NCBI GenBank assembly: GCA_016718525.1
Contig: JADKDD010000001.1
Location: 124,001-188,000, forward strand
DNA: 64,000 nt
DNA from: Rhodocyclaceae bacterium
GTDB lineage: Bacteria; Pseudomonadota; Gammaproteobacteria; Burkholderiales; Rhodocyclaceae
Direction: 5' to 3'
A model generated the notes under the pieces. It ran no database searches, was not told where the DNA came from, and saw only the letters and a program-made list of their open reading frames with translations. Positions within the stretch are counted from its first letter, which is position 1. Each line of letters starts with the position of its first letter. This document shows positions 26,883 to 34,775 of the stretch, piece by piece. The position numbers and the translations under genes were made by a program.

Positions 26883-26930
26883 CAAGGAAGCTTTCTTGAT
26901 CTGGCTTAAGCCAAAGCAAGTTTTTCTTGC
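26883..26930 (-). promoter_or_regulatory. Cluster of three inverted repeats upstream of the 2-hydroxyacid operon
   Basis: Three adjacent dyads (16, 12 and 15 bases) lie 88-135 bases upstream of the first operon gene, a usual place for operators of a dimeric regulator. TGGCTTAAGCCA is a perfect 12-base palindrome. No regulator gene is adjacent, so the binding protein is unknown. Confidence 0.4.
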
Positions 26931-26964
26931 CAGAAATCTGGCTGGAATGAATGATCCGCTTCTT

Positions 26965-26995
26965 ACGGCGTATGGCCAGCACCAACTCGCGATCA
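26965..26995 (+). repeat. Dispersed CAGCACCAACTG repeat, copy 5 (one mismatch)
   Basis: ACGGCGT, a 5-base spacer, core CAGCACCAACTC at 26977-26988, then GCGATCA. It is the only copy upstream of a gene start rather than near a 3' end, and sits at the left border of the foreign cassette region. Confidence 0.75.
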
Positions 26996-27172
26996 TTAAC
27001 GGAACGTGATGGGATCCATCGGTGACGAAAGGCAGTCGTTAAGTCACTGCGGTCGCATAGGTTTCTTCACTCGACGTCGGCAGTGCAGCGAAAGCAGCCC
27101 TTCAGGTCTCTCTCGCAACTCGGTAGTTTGAGGCATACAATCCCGACAAGCCAACGCACCAGTTTCGGTTCC

Positions 27173-27255
27173 GTCCAACAGCGCTTATCCGCCAATATGA
27201 CATCACTCGCTGACCTGCCATTTCCGCGTCGACGGATATGCGCTATTCGTTAGGC
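27173..27255 (+). repeat. Integron attC-like site, left boundary of the cassette
   Basis: GTCCAAC (27173-27179) fits the R'' consensus RYYYAAC and GTTAGGC (27249-27255) fits the R' core GTTRRRY exactly. Between them AGCGCTTATCCG (27180-27191) is mirrored by CGGATATGCGCT (27233-27244) with one mismatch, giving the folded arm expected of an 83-base attC. Recombination would cut after G27249. Confidence 0.6.
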
Positions 27256-27307
27256 CGCACAACTCACTTAAGCAGCACACGCTCGCAAGCACAACTTCAA
27301 CGAGCGA

Positions 27308-27808
27308 ATGGACAAGCCACTGACTGACGAGGACCGCACGACTGCGATTGGACTCGCACGGTATGCCTATGAGTACATCGAAGCGGCGATGCTGGTTGAG
27401 GGCAACGATCAGACTCCCACAGACATTTCCCCGATCCCGGCGTACTTCCTGGCGCTGCACGGCATCGAACTGACGCTGAAGTCCTATCTGCGCTTCAGGG
27501 GCGTGACCGTAAAGGAGCTTCGCGGCCCGAAGTACGGGCACGATCTGCATGCCTGCCATAGGAAGGCCAAGGAACTCGGCCTGCTCTCTGTATTCAATGA
27601 GCAGCCCACCGACGCCGACGCGATGCGAATGCTCGTCGGGCTGAACGAACATCAAGGACTTCGGTACATCAAAACTGGCAGGAAGCATTTCCCGCTCTGG
27701 TCATTGGTCGAGCCCCTAGCGGTTCGGCTGCATCAGGCTGTCGCCCCCGAGGTCGGGTATAGGTCCTTCAACATCACATACAACCCCTTGACCACCGGTG
27801 CGGACTAA
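27308..27808 (+). CDS. HEPN-like protein carried by an integron gene cassette
   Basis: 166 residues, probably all-helical and cytosolic. IPAYFLALHGIELTLKSYLR and KYGHDLHACHRKAKELGL match the two-helix pattern of HEPN proteins; RGPKYGH provides an Arg-x5-His, within the Rx4-6H motif of HEPN ribonucleases. Many HEPN proteins act in toxin-antitoxin or abortive-infection systems, but no nucleotidyltransferase partner is present here. The stop TAA (27806-27808) lies inside the R'' box of the following attC-like site, a hallmark of cassette genes. There is no convincing ribosome-binding site. The fold call is from pattern only. Confidence 0.65.
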   Translation: MDKPLTDEDRTTAIGLARYAYEYIEAAMLVEGNDQTPTDISPIPAYFLALHGIELTLKSYLRFRGVTVKELRGPKYGHDLHACHRKAKELGLLSVFNEQPTDADAMRMLVGLNEHQGLRYIKTGRKHFPLWSLVEPLAVRLHQAVAPEVGYRSFNITYNPLTTGAD

Positions 27809-27859
27809 CCCTCGCTCAAGCGGAGCGCCAACGGCGCCTGCGTAGCTTGAACGTTAGAG
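27803..27859 (+). repeat. Integron attC-like site (57 bases) ending the HEPN cassette
   Basis: GACTAAC (R'', 27803-27809) and GTTAGAG (R', 27853-27859) enclose GCTCAAGC (27813-27820), which pairs with GCTTGAAC (27845-27852), and a GC-rich inner arm around CGCCAACGGCG. Length and layout match the classical 59-base element of resistance cassettes. R' deviates from GTTRRRY only in the last base. Confidence 0.75.
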
Positions 27860-27872
27860 GTACCAACGAAGC

Positions 27873-29117
27873 ATGATAATAACTATCAATGAAAATATCA
27901 GAGTATGGAAAGAATTCAATCCAATTGAATTGTCATTCGCCGACGACCCATTTGATCCTTTTGATTCGAAACGCAATTTGGCTAGGCTCGGATTTATAAA
28001 AGAGCGTATCGCAATCAAGGATCGCTGGTTCGACGTAATAACCCCAAGCGAACTTGTTCGCTCGCGTAGTAAAAAGGACGGTTATTACAGAGTCGTTTAT
28101 ATCCAAATAAACATGGAAAACGGCGAATACTACATCGGTAAAGCCAATCGGCCTAAATGGTCTGAACTGAAGCGATATTACGGGTCGGGCTTGAAATTCG
28201 CCAGCAAATTTAAGAAATACAAAGACAAATTTCGGCGTTTCTATATTGCTAAATGTGAAACAGCGGATGAGACAGAACAGCTAGAAGCTTCTATTGTCGA
28301 TAAAGACCTTCTGTCAGATGAAAAGTGCCTAAATCTTGTCGCCGGCGGAGGTGGTACAACTAAACGTTCATCTATCGCTGAATCAAGCGAAAAGAAACGT
28401 CGACATATGAAAAATCACCCTGAGCAATTTCAACCAATGCTTGAAGCATCTAGAAAGGCATTCCAATCAGGCGATTCACCAGCGCTACTTGCGCGCAGTC
28501 AAAGAATAAAAGAAGTTATGAGCGTAGAAAAATACCGCGAAATGTCTCGTATAAGAATGAAAGAATGGAAAGAAGCAAATCCTGAAGAATACGAAAGGGC
28601 CAAAAGCAAAATCGTTGAGAGTATCAAAACTCCTGAAGCCCAAGAAAAGCGAAAAGCGAGTCTTAGTAAATGGAAAAAGGAAAACCCTGAAAAACATCAG
28701 GCTTGGGAGGCAAAACGCATAGAGGCGTGTGCAGGTGAAAAGGCAAACGAAAAGCGCAAAGCTTCTCTGAAAGAATGGCGCGAAGAAAATCCTGAGCAAG
28801 CAAAAGCAAATACGCGAAAACGAGCTAATGCCGCGGCTGTAAAACTATGTAAGGAAGTTTGTATGCTTGATTTGCAATCTGGACAAGTATTGAAAACGTT
28901 TCCAAGCCAACACGCGGCGGCAAAGTGGTTAGTAGAAAATGGTAAGGCAAAAAATATGAACTGCGTTTCGTCAATTAGCTCAGTTTGTTTAAGAAAACCA
29001 TGCACGACGGGTTATGGGTACCGAAAAAAAGCTTACGGATATGACTGGCGTTTTGCATCGGAAATTGGCTCCAAAGATAATGTCTCAAACATTGATTGCA
29101 CTCTTGCCGATTGCTAA
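27873..29117 (+). CDS. GIY-YIG endonuclease-like protein with NUMOD-like DNA-binding region
   Basis: 414 residues, strongly AT-rich gene. A GIY-YIG domain spans about residues 70-160: VVYIQI and EYYIGKANRP are the two signature strands, KRYYGSG carries the Arg, and Glu138 (EQLEASIV) is the likely metal ligand. Then follow charged helical repeats with the recurring motif EWKEANPEE / KWKKENPEK / EWREENPEQ, about 35-70 residues apart. The C-terminal segment SGQVLKTFPSQHAAAKWLVE resembles NUMOD1, found in homing endonucleases. It begins 13 bases after the attC-like site but no attC follows its stop. Likely a free-standing homing endonuclease; not in an intron here. Confidence 0.78.
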   Translation: MIITINENIRVWKEFNPIELSFADDPFDPFDSKRNLARLGFIKERIAIKDRWFDVITPSELVRSRSKKDGYYRVVYIQINMENGEYYIGKANRPKWSELKRYYGSGLKFASKFKKYKDKFRRFYIAKCETADETEQLEASIVDKDLLSDEKCLNLVAGGGGTTKRSSIAESSEKKRRHMKNHPEQFQPMLEASRKAFQSGDSPALLARSQRIKEVMSVEKYREMSRIRMKEWKEANPEEYERAKSKIVESIKTPEAQEKRKASLSKWKKENPEKHQAWEAKRIEACAGEKANEKRKASLKEWREENPEQAKANTRKRANAAAVKLCKEVCMLDLQSGQVLKTFPSQHAAAKWLVENGKAKNMNCVSSISSVCLRKPCTTGYGYRKKAYGYDWRFASEIGSKDNVSNIDCTLADC

Positions 29118-29360
29118 CGCGTCGACTGGGATTGAAGGTGGAACGACTACTTTCGAGAAATCCGAACGACTGCTTCCAGTCTTGACCTGCCCGATAGATT
29201 TCCGGGGCAGTCTCTTGCCAACACCAACTGGCGATTGGTCATCACCATTGATTCCGATGAGTTGCAATGAACGGAAACTGTAATCATGCACCTAAAGGTG
29301 CAAACGCTTGATCGACCGTCTTAACTTGTCCGACTTACACAGTCGACGTTGTAGGTAAGC
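29118..29360. other. Right edge of the foreign patch
   Basis: No gene. It holds repeat copy 6 (29213-29234) and a 7-bp hairpin TGCACCT/AGGTGCA with a 2-base loop (29287-29302), 58 bases beyond the end of the leftward OmpW-like gene. No GTTRRRY core site was found that could close a second cassette. Confidence 0.5.
29213..29234 (+). repeat. Dispersed CAGCACCAACTG repeat, copy 6 (one mismatch)
   Basis: Core CAACACCAACTG at 29219-29230 followed by GGCGA. The upstream ACGGCGT element is not recognisable. It lies between the GIY-YIG gene and the OmpW-like gene. Confidence 0.6.
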
Positions 29361-30035
29361 TCAAAAGTGATAAGCAACGCCAGCGGTCACAATCAGCGGA
29401 TCAAGCGACGCTTCTCCCCATGCGGCGGCCGACCCCAGTGCGGTGACCGTACCTGTTCCCGTGGTCTTCAAAAAGACCTTGCGCGCGTCCAAAAAGACTG
29501 ACCAGTGACGATCGACTACCCAGTCCGTACCCAACTGCAAGGCTGATCCCCACGCATTCTTTGCATGAATATTGACAATGTCGGCATCCTTCGTGTCGAT
29601 AACGATGGTGTAGCTAATGCCCGCTCCGATGTAGGGTTTCAAACCATTGAAATCGCCCAGGGAATAAGTGGCCGACAAAATAATCGGTGCAATCGTGAGC
29701 TTGCCGATAACGCCGCTTAACGGTGGCGAGTATTGCTTCAATGACCCGCCGGCAAGCACGGTAACCGTTGGCGGAGGTCCAATGGCCAGGCGTGCTGTCC
29801 ATCGATCAGTGAGCTCGTAGCCGATTTCACCAAGCGGGAGCGACTTGCTCGGAACGTCCAACACAGCGCCTGGTACTTGGGTTCCGGCAAGCTTGAGGGT
29901 AGCCGACGTATCGAATGAAGCGTTGGCATAGCCAACGCGGACCAACCACGGCGATAAATCCTCATCCGCCTGAGCAGCCGAAAACGGGACTCCAATAAAT
30001 GTGATTGCCGATAGTAAGAGAAATTTTGTTCTCAT
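29361..30035 (-). CDS. OmpW-like outer-membrane beta-barrel protein
   Basis: 224 residues with a signal peptide (MRTKF start, cut near AQA-DED). The mature part shows the OmpW layout: LSPWLVRVGYANAS at the start, alternating strands, PIILSATYSLGDFNGLKPYIGAG, and a C-terminal strand ending in Phe (VAYHF), the outer-membrane insertion signal. It probably forms a small channel for hydrophobic molecules. The open frame extends to 30218 without family-like sequence, so ATG 30035 is chosen. It diverges from an AraC regulator 112 bases away, which probably controls it. Confidence 0.85.
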   Translation of the reverse strand: MRTKFLLLSAITFIGVPFSAAQADEDLSPWLVRVGYANASFDTSATLKLAGTQVPGAVLDVPSKSLPLGEIGYELTDRWTARLAIGPPPTVTVLAGGSLKQYSPPLSGVIGKLTIAPIILSATYSLGDFNGLKPYIGAGISYTIVIDTKDADIVNIHAKNAWGSALQLGTDWVVDRHWSVFLDARKVFLKTTGTGTVTALGSAAAWGEASLDPLIVTAGVAYHF

Positions 30036-30147
30036 GATTTCCCGCAGGTGTTTATCCGGTCCAAGTGATGACGAGTCCGATTCTCGGCTTAAGCGGCAAG
30101 TCCAAGTTTTGTAAAATGACGCTGTTTCTTTCACAATCCGTGGATCC

Positions 30148-31008
30148 ATGGCTCCGACCGCATGGCAATTGGTAAGCAAGTCGCTTGGAGTCGCGCCTGT
30201 ATTCAGTGGTGCTGCCAACGGTCGTCCGGCATTTCATGTGGAAAGGTACTTCTTTCAAGCAAAGCGGCAACAGATTCCTGCGCTGCCGACGTTGACCCTG
30301 GCGGTACATGTTGGCGGGGCAAGAGTTTCTGGTGGCAACACCAGCGGCACGGTATCGAGTTTCATTCCCGGCTTTTCGGTGCTGCTGCCGCCCGGTTGCT
30401 CGTCAGAATGGTTTTTTGACGGCCCGGTCGATGCTGTAATGCTCTATTTCACCGACGTCAGTTCCGCTGAAACCAAAAAACTCCTGAAGCGGATGAATGA
30501 CGGAACGATCATCTATCCTTTCATCGACGGCCTGGTCAGTGCTGCTGCAATTAATTTGGCGGGTGAGTTGGGACGGGGACAAAGAGTAAATGCGGTGTTT
30601 GTACGCAAGCTCGGGTCCATCATTGCGGACCAAATTGAACGTGTTTTAGACGGGCATTCAGGCAAACAGATTTCACCCGATCGATTGCAGTTGGGCCGCC
30701 TTAGTACTGTCCTGGACTGGATTAGCAAGAACCTTAAACAACCGATAACTAGTTCCTTGTTGGCGAGCAAAGTGGGTTTGAGTGAATCTCATTTTCGACA
30801 ATTATTTGGTAAGGCCTTGGGAATGTCTCCCAATCGTTATGTTCAACAACAGCGAATTGAACGCGCGCATCGACTGCTCGCTGACACCAATTTACCCATT
30901 GCCTATGTCGCATCGGAGAGTGGATTCGTGAGCCAAAGTTATCTGACCACATGCTTTAGAGCAAGCTATGGCATTACACCAGCGATGCTGCGCCGGGCGA
31001 TGAGGTAA
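30148..31008 (+). CDS. AraC-family transcriptional regulator
   Basis: 286 residues. The N-terminal 170 residues form a ligand-sensing domain of cupin-like type (SFIPGFSVLLPPGCSSEW). The C-terminal double helix-turn-helix (about 190-286) has the first HTH in ITSSLLASKVGLSESHFRQL and the second ending SYLTTCFRASYGITPAMLRR, the AraC signature. It diverges from the OmpW-like porin gene and probably senses a compound that the porin admits (inference). Confidence 0.88.
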   Translation: MAPTAWQLVSKSLGVAPVFSGAANGRPAFHVERYFFQAKRQQIPALPTLTLAVHVGGARVSGGNTSGTVSSFIPGFSVLLPPGCSSEWFFDGPVDAVMLYFTDVSSAETKKLLKRMNDGTIIYPFIDGLVSAAAINLAGELGRGQRVNAVFVRKLGSIIADQIERVLDGHSGKQISPDRLQLGRLSTVLDWISKNLKQPITSSLLASKVGLSESHFRQLFGKALGMSPNRYVQQQRIERAHRLLADTNLPIAYVASESGFVSQSYLTTCFRASYGITPAMLRRAMR

Positions 31009-31058
31009 TTTGATTCCACGTTGGACTGCTTACCCAGGGCAGGACCTCACTTTGCTTG

Positions 31059-31109
31059 ACGGCGTCTGGCCGATGAGCGGGCCATTCCATCGTCAGCACC
31101 AACTGGCAA
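31059..31109 (+). repeat. Dispersed CAGCACCAACTG repeat, copy 7 (long-spacer form)
   Basis: ACGGCGT at 31059-31065, 28-base insert, exact core at 31094-31105, then GGC. It sits between the convergent AraC and DUF3820 genes. GTCAG/CTGGC form a 5-bp stem with one G-U pair. Confidence 0.8.
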
Positions 31110-31113
31110 GTCT

Positions 31114-31326
31114 TCAGCGCTGCCGTAAGGGGTCCAACAATGACGACAGTCCGTTGTGATCCAGTTCATGCATCAATGCCAACAGCTGCCCGATTTCGCC
31201 GGCTGGAAAACCTTCGCGCGCAAACCAGTTGAGGTAATTGCCGGGTAGATCGGCAATCAGGCGGCCCTTATGTTTTCCATAGGGCATGACGCGAGTGACG
31301 AGTAGCTGTAGATGTTCGGTGTCCAT
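31114..31326 (-). CDS. DUF3820 family small protein
   Basis: 70 residues. The pattern MPYGKHKGRLIADLPGNYL followed by NWFAREGFP is the hallmark of DUF3820, a family sometimes described as a quorum-sensing-regulated virulence factor, with no firm biochemical role. Soluble, without signal peptide. It starts 21 bases after the AraC-type gene upstream and is probably co-transcribed with it. Confidence 0.85.
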   Translation of the reverse strand: MDTEHLQLLVTRVMPYGKHKGRLIADLPGNYLNWFAREGFPAGEIGQLLALMHELDHNGLSSLLDPLRQR

Positions 31327-31347
31327 GCAACGATTGGCGGCGAAGGC

Positions 31348-32352
31348 TTAAACCGGCAGGCGCGAGTGATTCCGTTCGCGGCGTGGGCTATGCCCGTACC
31401 AGCGACTGAACGCCCGGGTCAGCGCGCTGGTCTCCGAGAAACCCAGTATCTCTGCAATATCGGCAACCGCCAGTTCCGACTGGCGCAAGTACTTGAGTGC
31501 CAGATCGGCACGAACAGCATCCAGCATACGGCTGAAGCTGGTGCTTTGATGGGTGAGGTGTCGCTGCAGGCTTCGGCTGGAGACATGCAGCACCTTGGCG
31601 ACGACAGCAATATCGCAAGCGGTGACCGGCAGCAAGGAACGGATGACGGTTTCGGTTTGGGTACACAGCAATTCTGGCAGTTGTTTGCGCTGCGCAAGGA
31701 AACTTGATGCAAGCGCGTGATGTGTTTGCGCATCCCCCGAGCCCAGGGTCGTTGTGAGGACTTTGCCGTCGATAAAAAGAGCGGTGCGATCAGCATTAAA
31801 AAATACGTTTGCACCGAACACCTTTCGGTGCAAACGCAAATCAGATGGCGGGCTGTGCCGGAAGCTGACCCGTTCCGGCATCCAGCGCGGGCAGGCTCTT
31901 CTTATTTCCAGGGCGAGGATGGCAAGTCCTAGTTCCATGGTCTGCCGGTCATTGCCGCCAGTGTCCGCAGCCAAACTGTAGTTCCAGATCTGACAAGATT
32001 TAGTGCGTTCGACGGCAATTAATACGCCGGTGGTGTGCAACATGAAATAGCGCGACAGGTCGTCGAGCATCTCTCCCACGGTGGTAGCGCTTTGCATGAG
32101 TGTCCATAGTGGACCAAGCAAAGACATGTTTTGTCGCTGCGCCAATTGAAGGCCAAAGGTTTCACATTGGCAACGCACCGCTGCTGTTTCCAGAAAGGTC
32201 ACCACCGAACTGGTCGGTACCGGGAAGTCCGAGTCATCAAACGCAGCTTCGTCAATTCGCGCGGCACTCGCCAATGCACTCAGATCGCCGCCGAGTTCAC
32301 CCACCAGCGCCCGTGCGCCGATCAGTGCGCCGCTGCGGACCCAGGAACTCAC
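31348..32352 (-). CDS. AraC-family regulator with arabinose-binding-like N-domain
   Basis: 334 residues. The N-terminal part (about 20-200) fits the OruR/ArgR-type ligand domain (LLGPLWTLMQSATTVGEML; MPERVSFRHSPPSDLRLH). The C-terminal HTH has ACDIAVVAKVLHVSSRSLQR and IAEILGFSETSALTRAFSRW, then GHSPRRER. The start is GTG 32352. It diverges by 124 bases from the operon of a small membrane protein, propeller protein and SDR, with the wax-ester synthase downstream, and is its probable regulator. Confidence 0.88.
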   Translation of the reverse strand: MSSWVRSGALIGARALVGELGGDLSALASAARIDEAAFDDSDFPVPTSSVVTFLETAAVRCQCETFGLQLAQRQNMSLLGPLWTLMQSATTVGEMLDDLSRYFMLHTTGVLIAVERTKSCQIWNYSLAADTGGNDRQTMELGLAILALEIRRACPRWMPERVSFRHSPPSDLRLHRKVFGANVFFNADRTALFIDGKVLTTTLGSGDAQTHHALASSFLAQRKQLPELLCTQTETVIRSLLPVTACDIAVVAKVLHVSSRSLQRHLTHQSTSFSRMLDAVRADLALKYLRQSELAVADIAEILGFSETSALTRAFSRWYGHSPRRERNHSRLPV

Positions 32353-32476
32353 CGCTTCGCCAATATTGGTGTTCGCGTCATCAGCTCACTGTGCCCAAAT
32401 TGGCGTGCAAAGTCAATTAAGCGCGTGTTGAATTCTCTAAAGTACAAGCTCGAACAAATAATTCAGGAGAAGCAAA

Positions 32477-32869
32477 ATGACGCCTTCGATTCGTCCTACT
32501 CAGGCAACCATTTTCACCGCACTATTGCTGGTTTGCAGTTTGATCATGGCGTACGCCGGCACTATGGCTGTTGGCTATTACGTGCCCGCGGCGTGTCTTT
32601 TGCTGCAAGCTGTTCTGCTCTGGCAGGGACGGGCTTTCAAACTGTTTGAGTGGATCATGTTGCTCAACCAGCTCAGCGGCTTGGTTCTAATTCTGATTCT
32701 TTGGTTGGGTGACGGACTGGGCGATCTCAAACTTGATATTGCTGCGGCGATGCTGCTGTTGAACTTGTTGTGTGGCGGACCACTGATGTCCTTGATGTCG
32801 ATTGGCATTCTTGGCTCATTGCGCTTTAACTCGCCGCTCCCCGGCTGGTTCCGTGCGCGTGCTGCCTAA
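32477..32869 (+). CDS. Small integral membrane protein
   Basis: 130 residues with about four hydrophobic helices (residues roughly 8-25, 28-45, 50-80 and 88-115) and a short basic tail (PGWFRARAA). AGGAG precedes the ATG. No family recognised. It opens the operon with the propeller protein, whose AAGGAG overlaps this stop codon (TAAGGAG at 32867-32873), so the two are coupled. Confidence 0.75.
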   Translation: MTPSIRPTQATIFTALLLVCSLIMAYAGTMAVGYYVPAACLLLQAVLLWQGRAFKLFEWIMLLNQLSGLVLILILWLGDGLGDLKLDIAAAMLLLNLLCGGPLMSLMSIGILGSLRFNSPLPGWFRARAA

Positions 32870-32882
32870 GGAGATCGATGCC

Positions 32883-34745
32883 ATGACAAATACACTGAAA
32901 AACACTTTGGGAAACACTGCCATGAAAAAGACTAATTCTCGCTATGCGTCACTACGCATGGGGGTTGCAATCGCTGGAATTTTTGGATTAGCGACTGGGA
33001 GCCACGCTGCTTCCTTTACCGGTACCGTGAGTCTGCCGGACGGCAAACCAGCTTATGGCGCGATGGTCACTGTCTTTGACGCTGCCAAGGAAAAACGTGA
33101 AACGGTCTATACCGACATTGCCGGCAAGTACACCATCCGTACCGCTTATGCGGGTGCGCTCGACGTTCGTGTTCGCCTCGCCAATTACGAGGATAACCGG
33201 GTAACCAAAACCGTCAAGGCGGACGAACTCACGCAACTGGATTTGTCGTTGAAGACTTTCGCTGATGCTGACGCTGCATCCAATGCGCTATCGGCTTCTG
33301 CACACAATGCCAAATTGCCGTGGAAAGATGTCGCCAGAGATCGGCCCGGGTTTATCAGCCAGTGCAATTACTGTCACCAGATGGGCAATTCGACCACGCG
33401 CATTCCCAAGAGCCATGAAGAGTGGATGGGGACCATCACCAAGATGGAAGGGATTCTGGCGATCCCGACCGCAGCGCAGAAAACGATTTTCGCTGATGTG
33501 CTCAGCCGAGGTTTTGACGGCAAGCCGGTGCAGGCGTTGCATAACTATGGTGCCAGCCCGGAACTGAGCAAAGCCAAGGTTGAGGAATGGCTGCTAGGCG
33601 ACGCTTTCTCGTTCATCCACGATGCGGATGTGATGAAGGATCAAAAGGTTTATGGAACTGACGAAGGTCACGACATTCTGTGGGTGCTGGACCGCAAGAC
33701 CGGCGTCATCGAACAAAACCATCTGCCGGATATCGATCTGCCGCGCGGTGGCAAGTTTTCCGGCATGGCATTGCCGATCGGTGTGTTCTCGGGCAAGCAT
33801 GGTCCGCACAGCATGGGTGAGACCAGTGATGGACGCGTCTGGTTCACCAATTCCTTGTCGAGCACCATCATGTCGTTTGATCCGGTGAAGAAAACCTTTA
33901 AGACCTATCCTGTGGGTCACGATGCCTTGTACCCGCATACCTTGCGGGTCGACAAGAACGACATGGTCTGGTTCACCATCGTCGCCTCGAACCAGATGGG
34001 ACGATTTGATCCTAAGACCGAAACCATGACGGTGATCAACCTGCCGCACAACGGTTTCTGGCGCTGGGTCACTGACAAGTTGTTCCCGACGCTGTTACGC
34101 ATGTCGTCGTGGGTGCCGGACAAGGCTTTGATGCTCAATCTTTCGCATCATCGTTTCTTCGGCGAAAAGATCATGGCTTTCCCCTACGGCATCGACTTCA
34201 ATCCGGTGGATGGCAGCGTGTGGTACGCCAAGCTCTACGCCAGCAAGATCGGTCGGATCGATCCCAAGACTCTGGAAATCACCGAGTATGACACCCCGCT
34301 CAAGGGACCCCGACGCCCGCGCTTTGATGCCAAGGGTGTGTTCTGGATTCCTGCTTTTGATGAAAGCGCCTTGATGAGCTTCGACACCGCGACCAAGAAA
34401 TTTGAAACCTTCAAAATTCCAGGTGTCGCCGAAGGTGAATACGAAACACCATATGCGCTGAATGTGGAGCGTAAGTCAGGAGAAGTCTGGTTGGCAGCAA
34501 ACAATTCGGATCGCATCCTGCGCTTTACGCCCGCCACCAAAACTTTCCAAAGTTATGCCAGCCCGACACGAGTCACCGTGCTCCGCGACTTCGCCTTCAC
34601 CGAAGACGGCCGTGTGTGTTCCAGCTCATCAAACCTTCCGTCCTACGCAATTGAAGACCAGCGTCCGTCGATCATTTGCATCGACCCGATTGGCGCGGAT
34701 AAGGACAGGGCGGCACTGGCGGCAACCAGCACGCGTAAGCCATAA
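32883..34745 (+). CDS. Exported three-part protein: Ig-like domain, CxxCH haem motif, virginiamycin-lyase-like propeller
   Basis: 620 residues. A signal peptide ends near SHA-ASF (residue 43). Residues about 45-125 form a carboxypeptidase-regulatory-like beta domain (FTGTVSLPDGKPAYGAMVTV). Then comes CNYCH (161-165), a c-type haem attachment motif. From about 240 on, repeated propeller blades (DGRVWFTNSLSSTIMSFDP; DGSVWYAKLYASKIGRIDP; SGEVWLAANNSDRILRF) resemble Vgb, the virginiamycin B lyase. AAGGAG supports the ATG at 32883. It would be a periplasmic c-type haemoprotein. It is operonic with a membrane protein and an SDR and is probably controlled by the divergent AraC gene. Catalytic activity unknown. 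Confidence 0.8.
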   Translation: MTNTLKNTLGNTAMKKTNSRYASLRMGVAIAGIFGLATGSHAASFTGTVSLPDGKPAYGAMVTVFDAAKEKRETVYTDIAGKYTIRTAYAGALDVRVRLANYEDNRVTKTVKADELTQLDLSLKTFADADAASNALSASAHNAKLPWKDVARDRPGFISQCNYCHQMGNSTTRIPKSHEEWMGTITKMEGILAIPTAAQKTIFADVLSRGFDGKPVQALHNYGASPELSKAKVEEWLLGDAFSFIHDADVMKDQKVYGTDEGHDILWVLDRKTGVIEQNHLPDIDLPRGGKFSGMALPIGVFSGKHGPHSMGETSDGRVWFTNSLSSTIMSFDPVKKTFKTYPVGHDALYPHTLRVDKNDMVWFTIVASNQMGRFDPKTETMTVINLPHNGFWRWVTDKLFPTLLRMSSWVPDKALMLNLSHHRFFGEKIMAFPYGIDFNPVDGSVWYAKLYASKIGRIDPKTLEITEYDTPLKGPRRPRFDAKGVFWIPAFDESALMSFDTATKKFETFKIPGVAEGEYETPYALNVERKSGEVWLAANNSDRILRFTPATKTFQSYASPTRVTVLRDFAFTEDGRVCSSSSNLPSYAIEDQRPSIICIDPIGADKDRAALAATSTRKP

Positions 34746-34775
34746 GCACGTCACAGACCAAGCAAGGGAACCGCA

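Larger units (their letters stand above)
26796..27307. other. Intergenic region: palindromes, repeat copy 5 and left attC-like site
   Basis: No credible gene. Near the ThDP gene it holds three inverted repeats: CAAGGAAGCTTTCTTG (26883-26898, nearly perfect), TGGCTTAAGCCA (26902-26913, perfect) and GCAAG/CTTGC (26916-26930). Further right come repeat copy 5, unexplained sequence at 26996-27172, and the attC-like site at 27173-27255. Confidence 0.6.

Noticed and set aside
27038..27044. GTTAAGT, a further match to the attC core, as a possible extra cassette boundary
   Set aside because: No paired R'' box or folded arm was found upstream, and the enclosed 130 bases have no gene.
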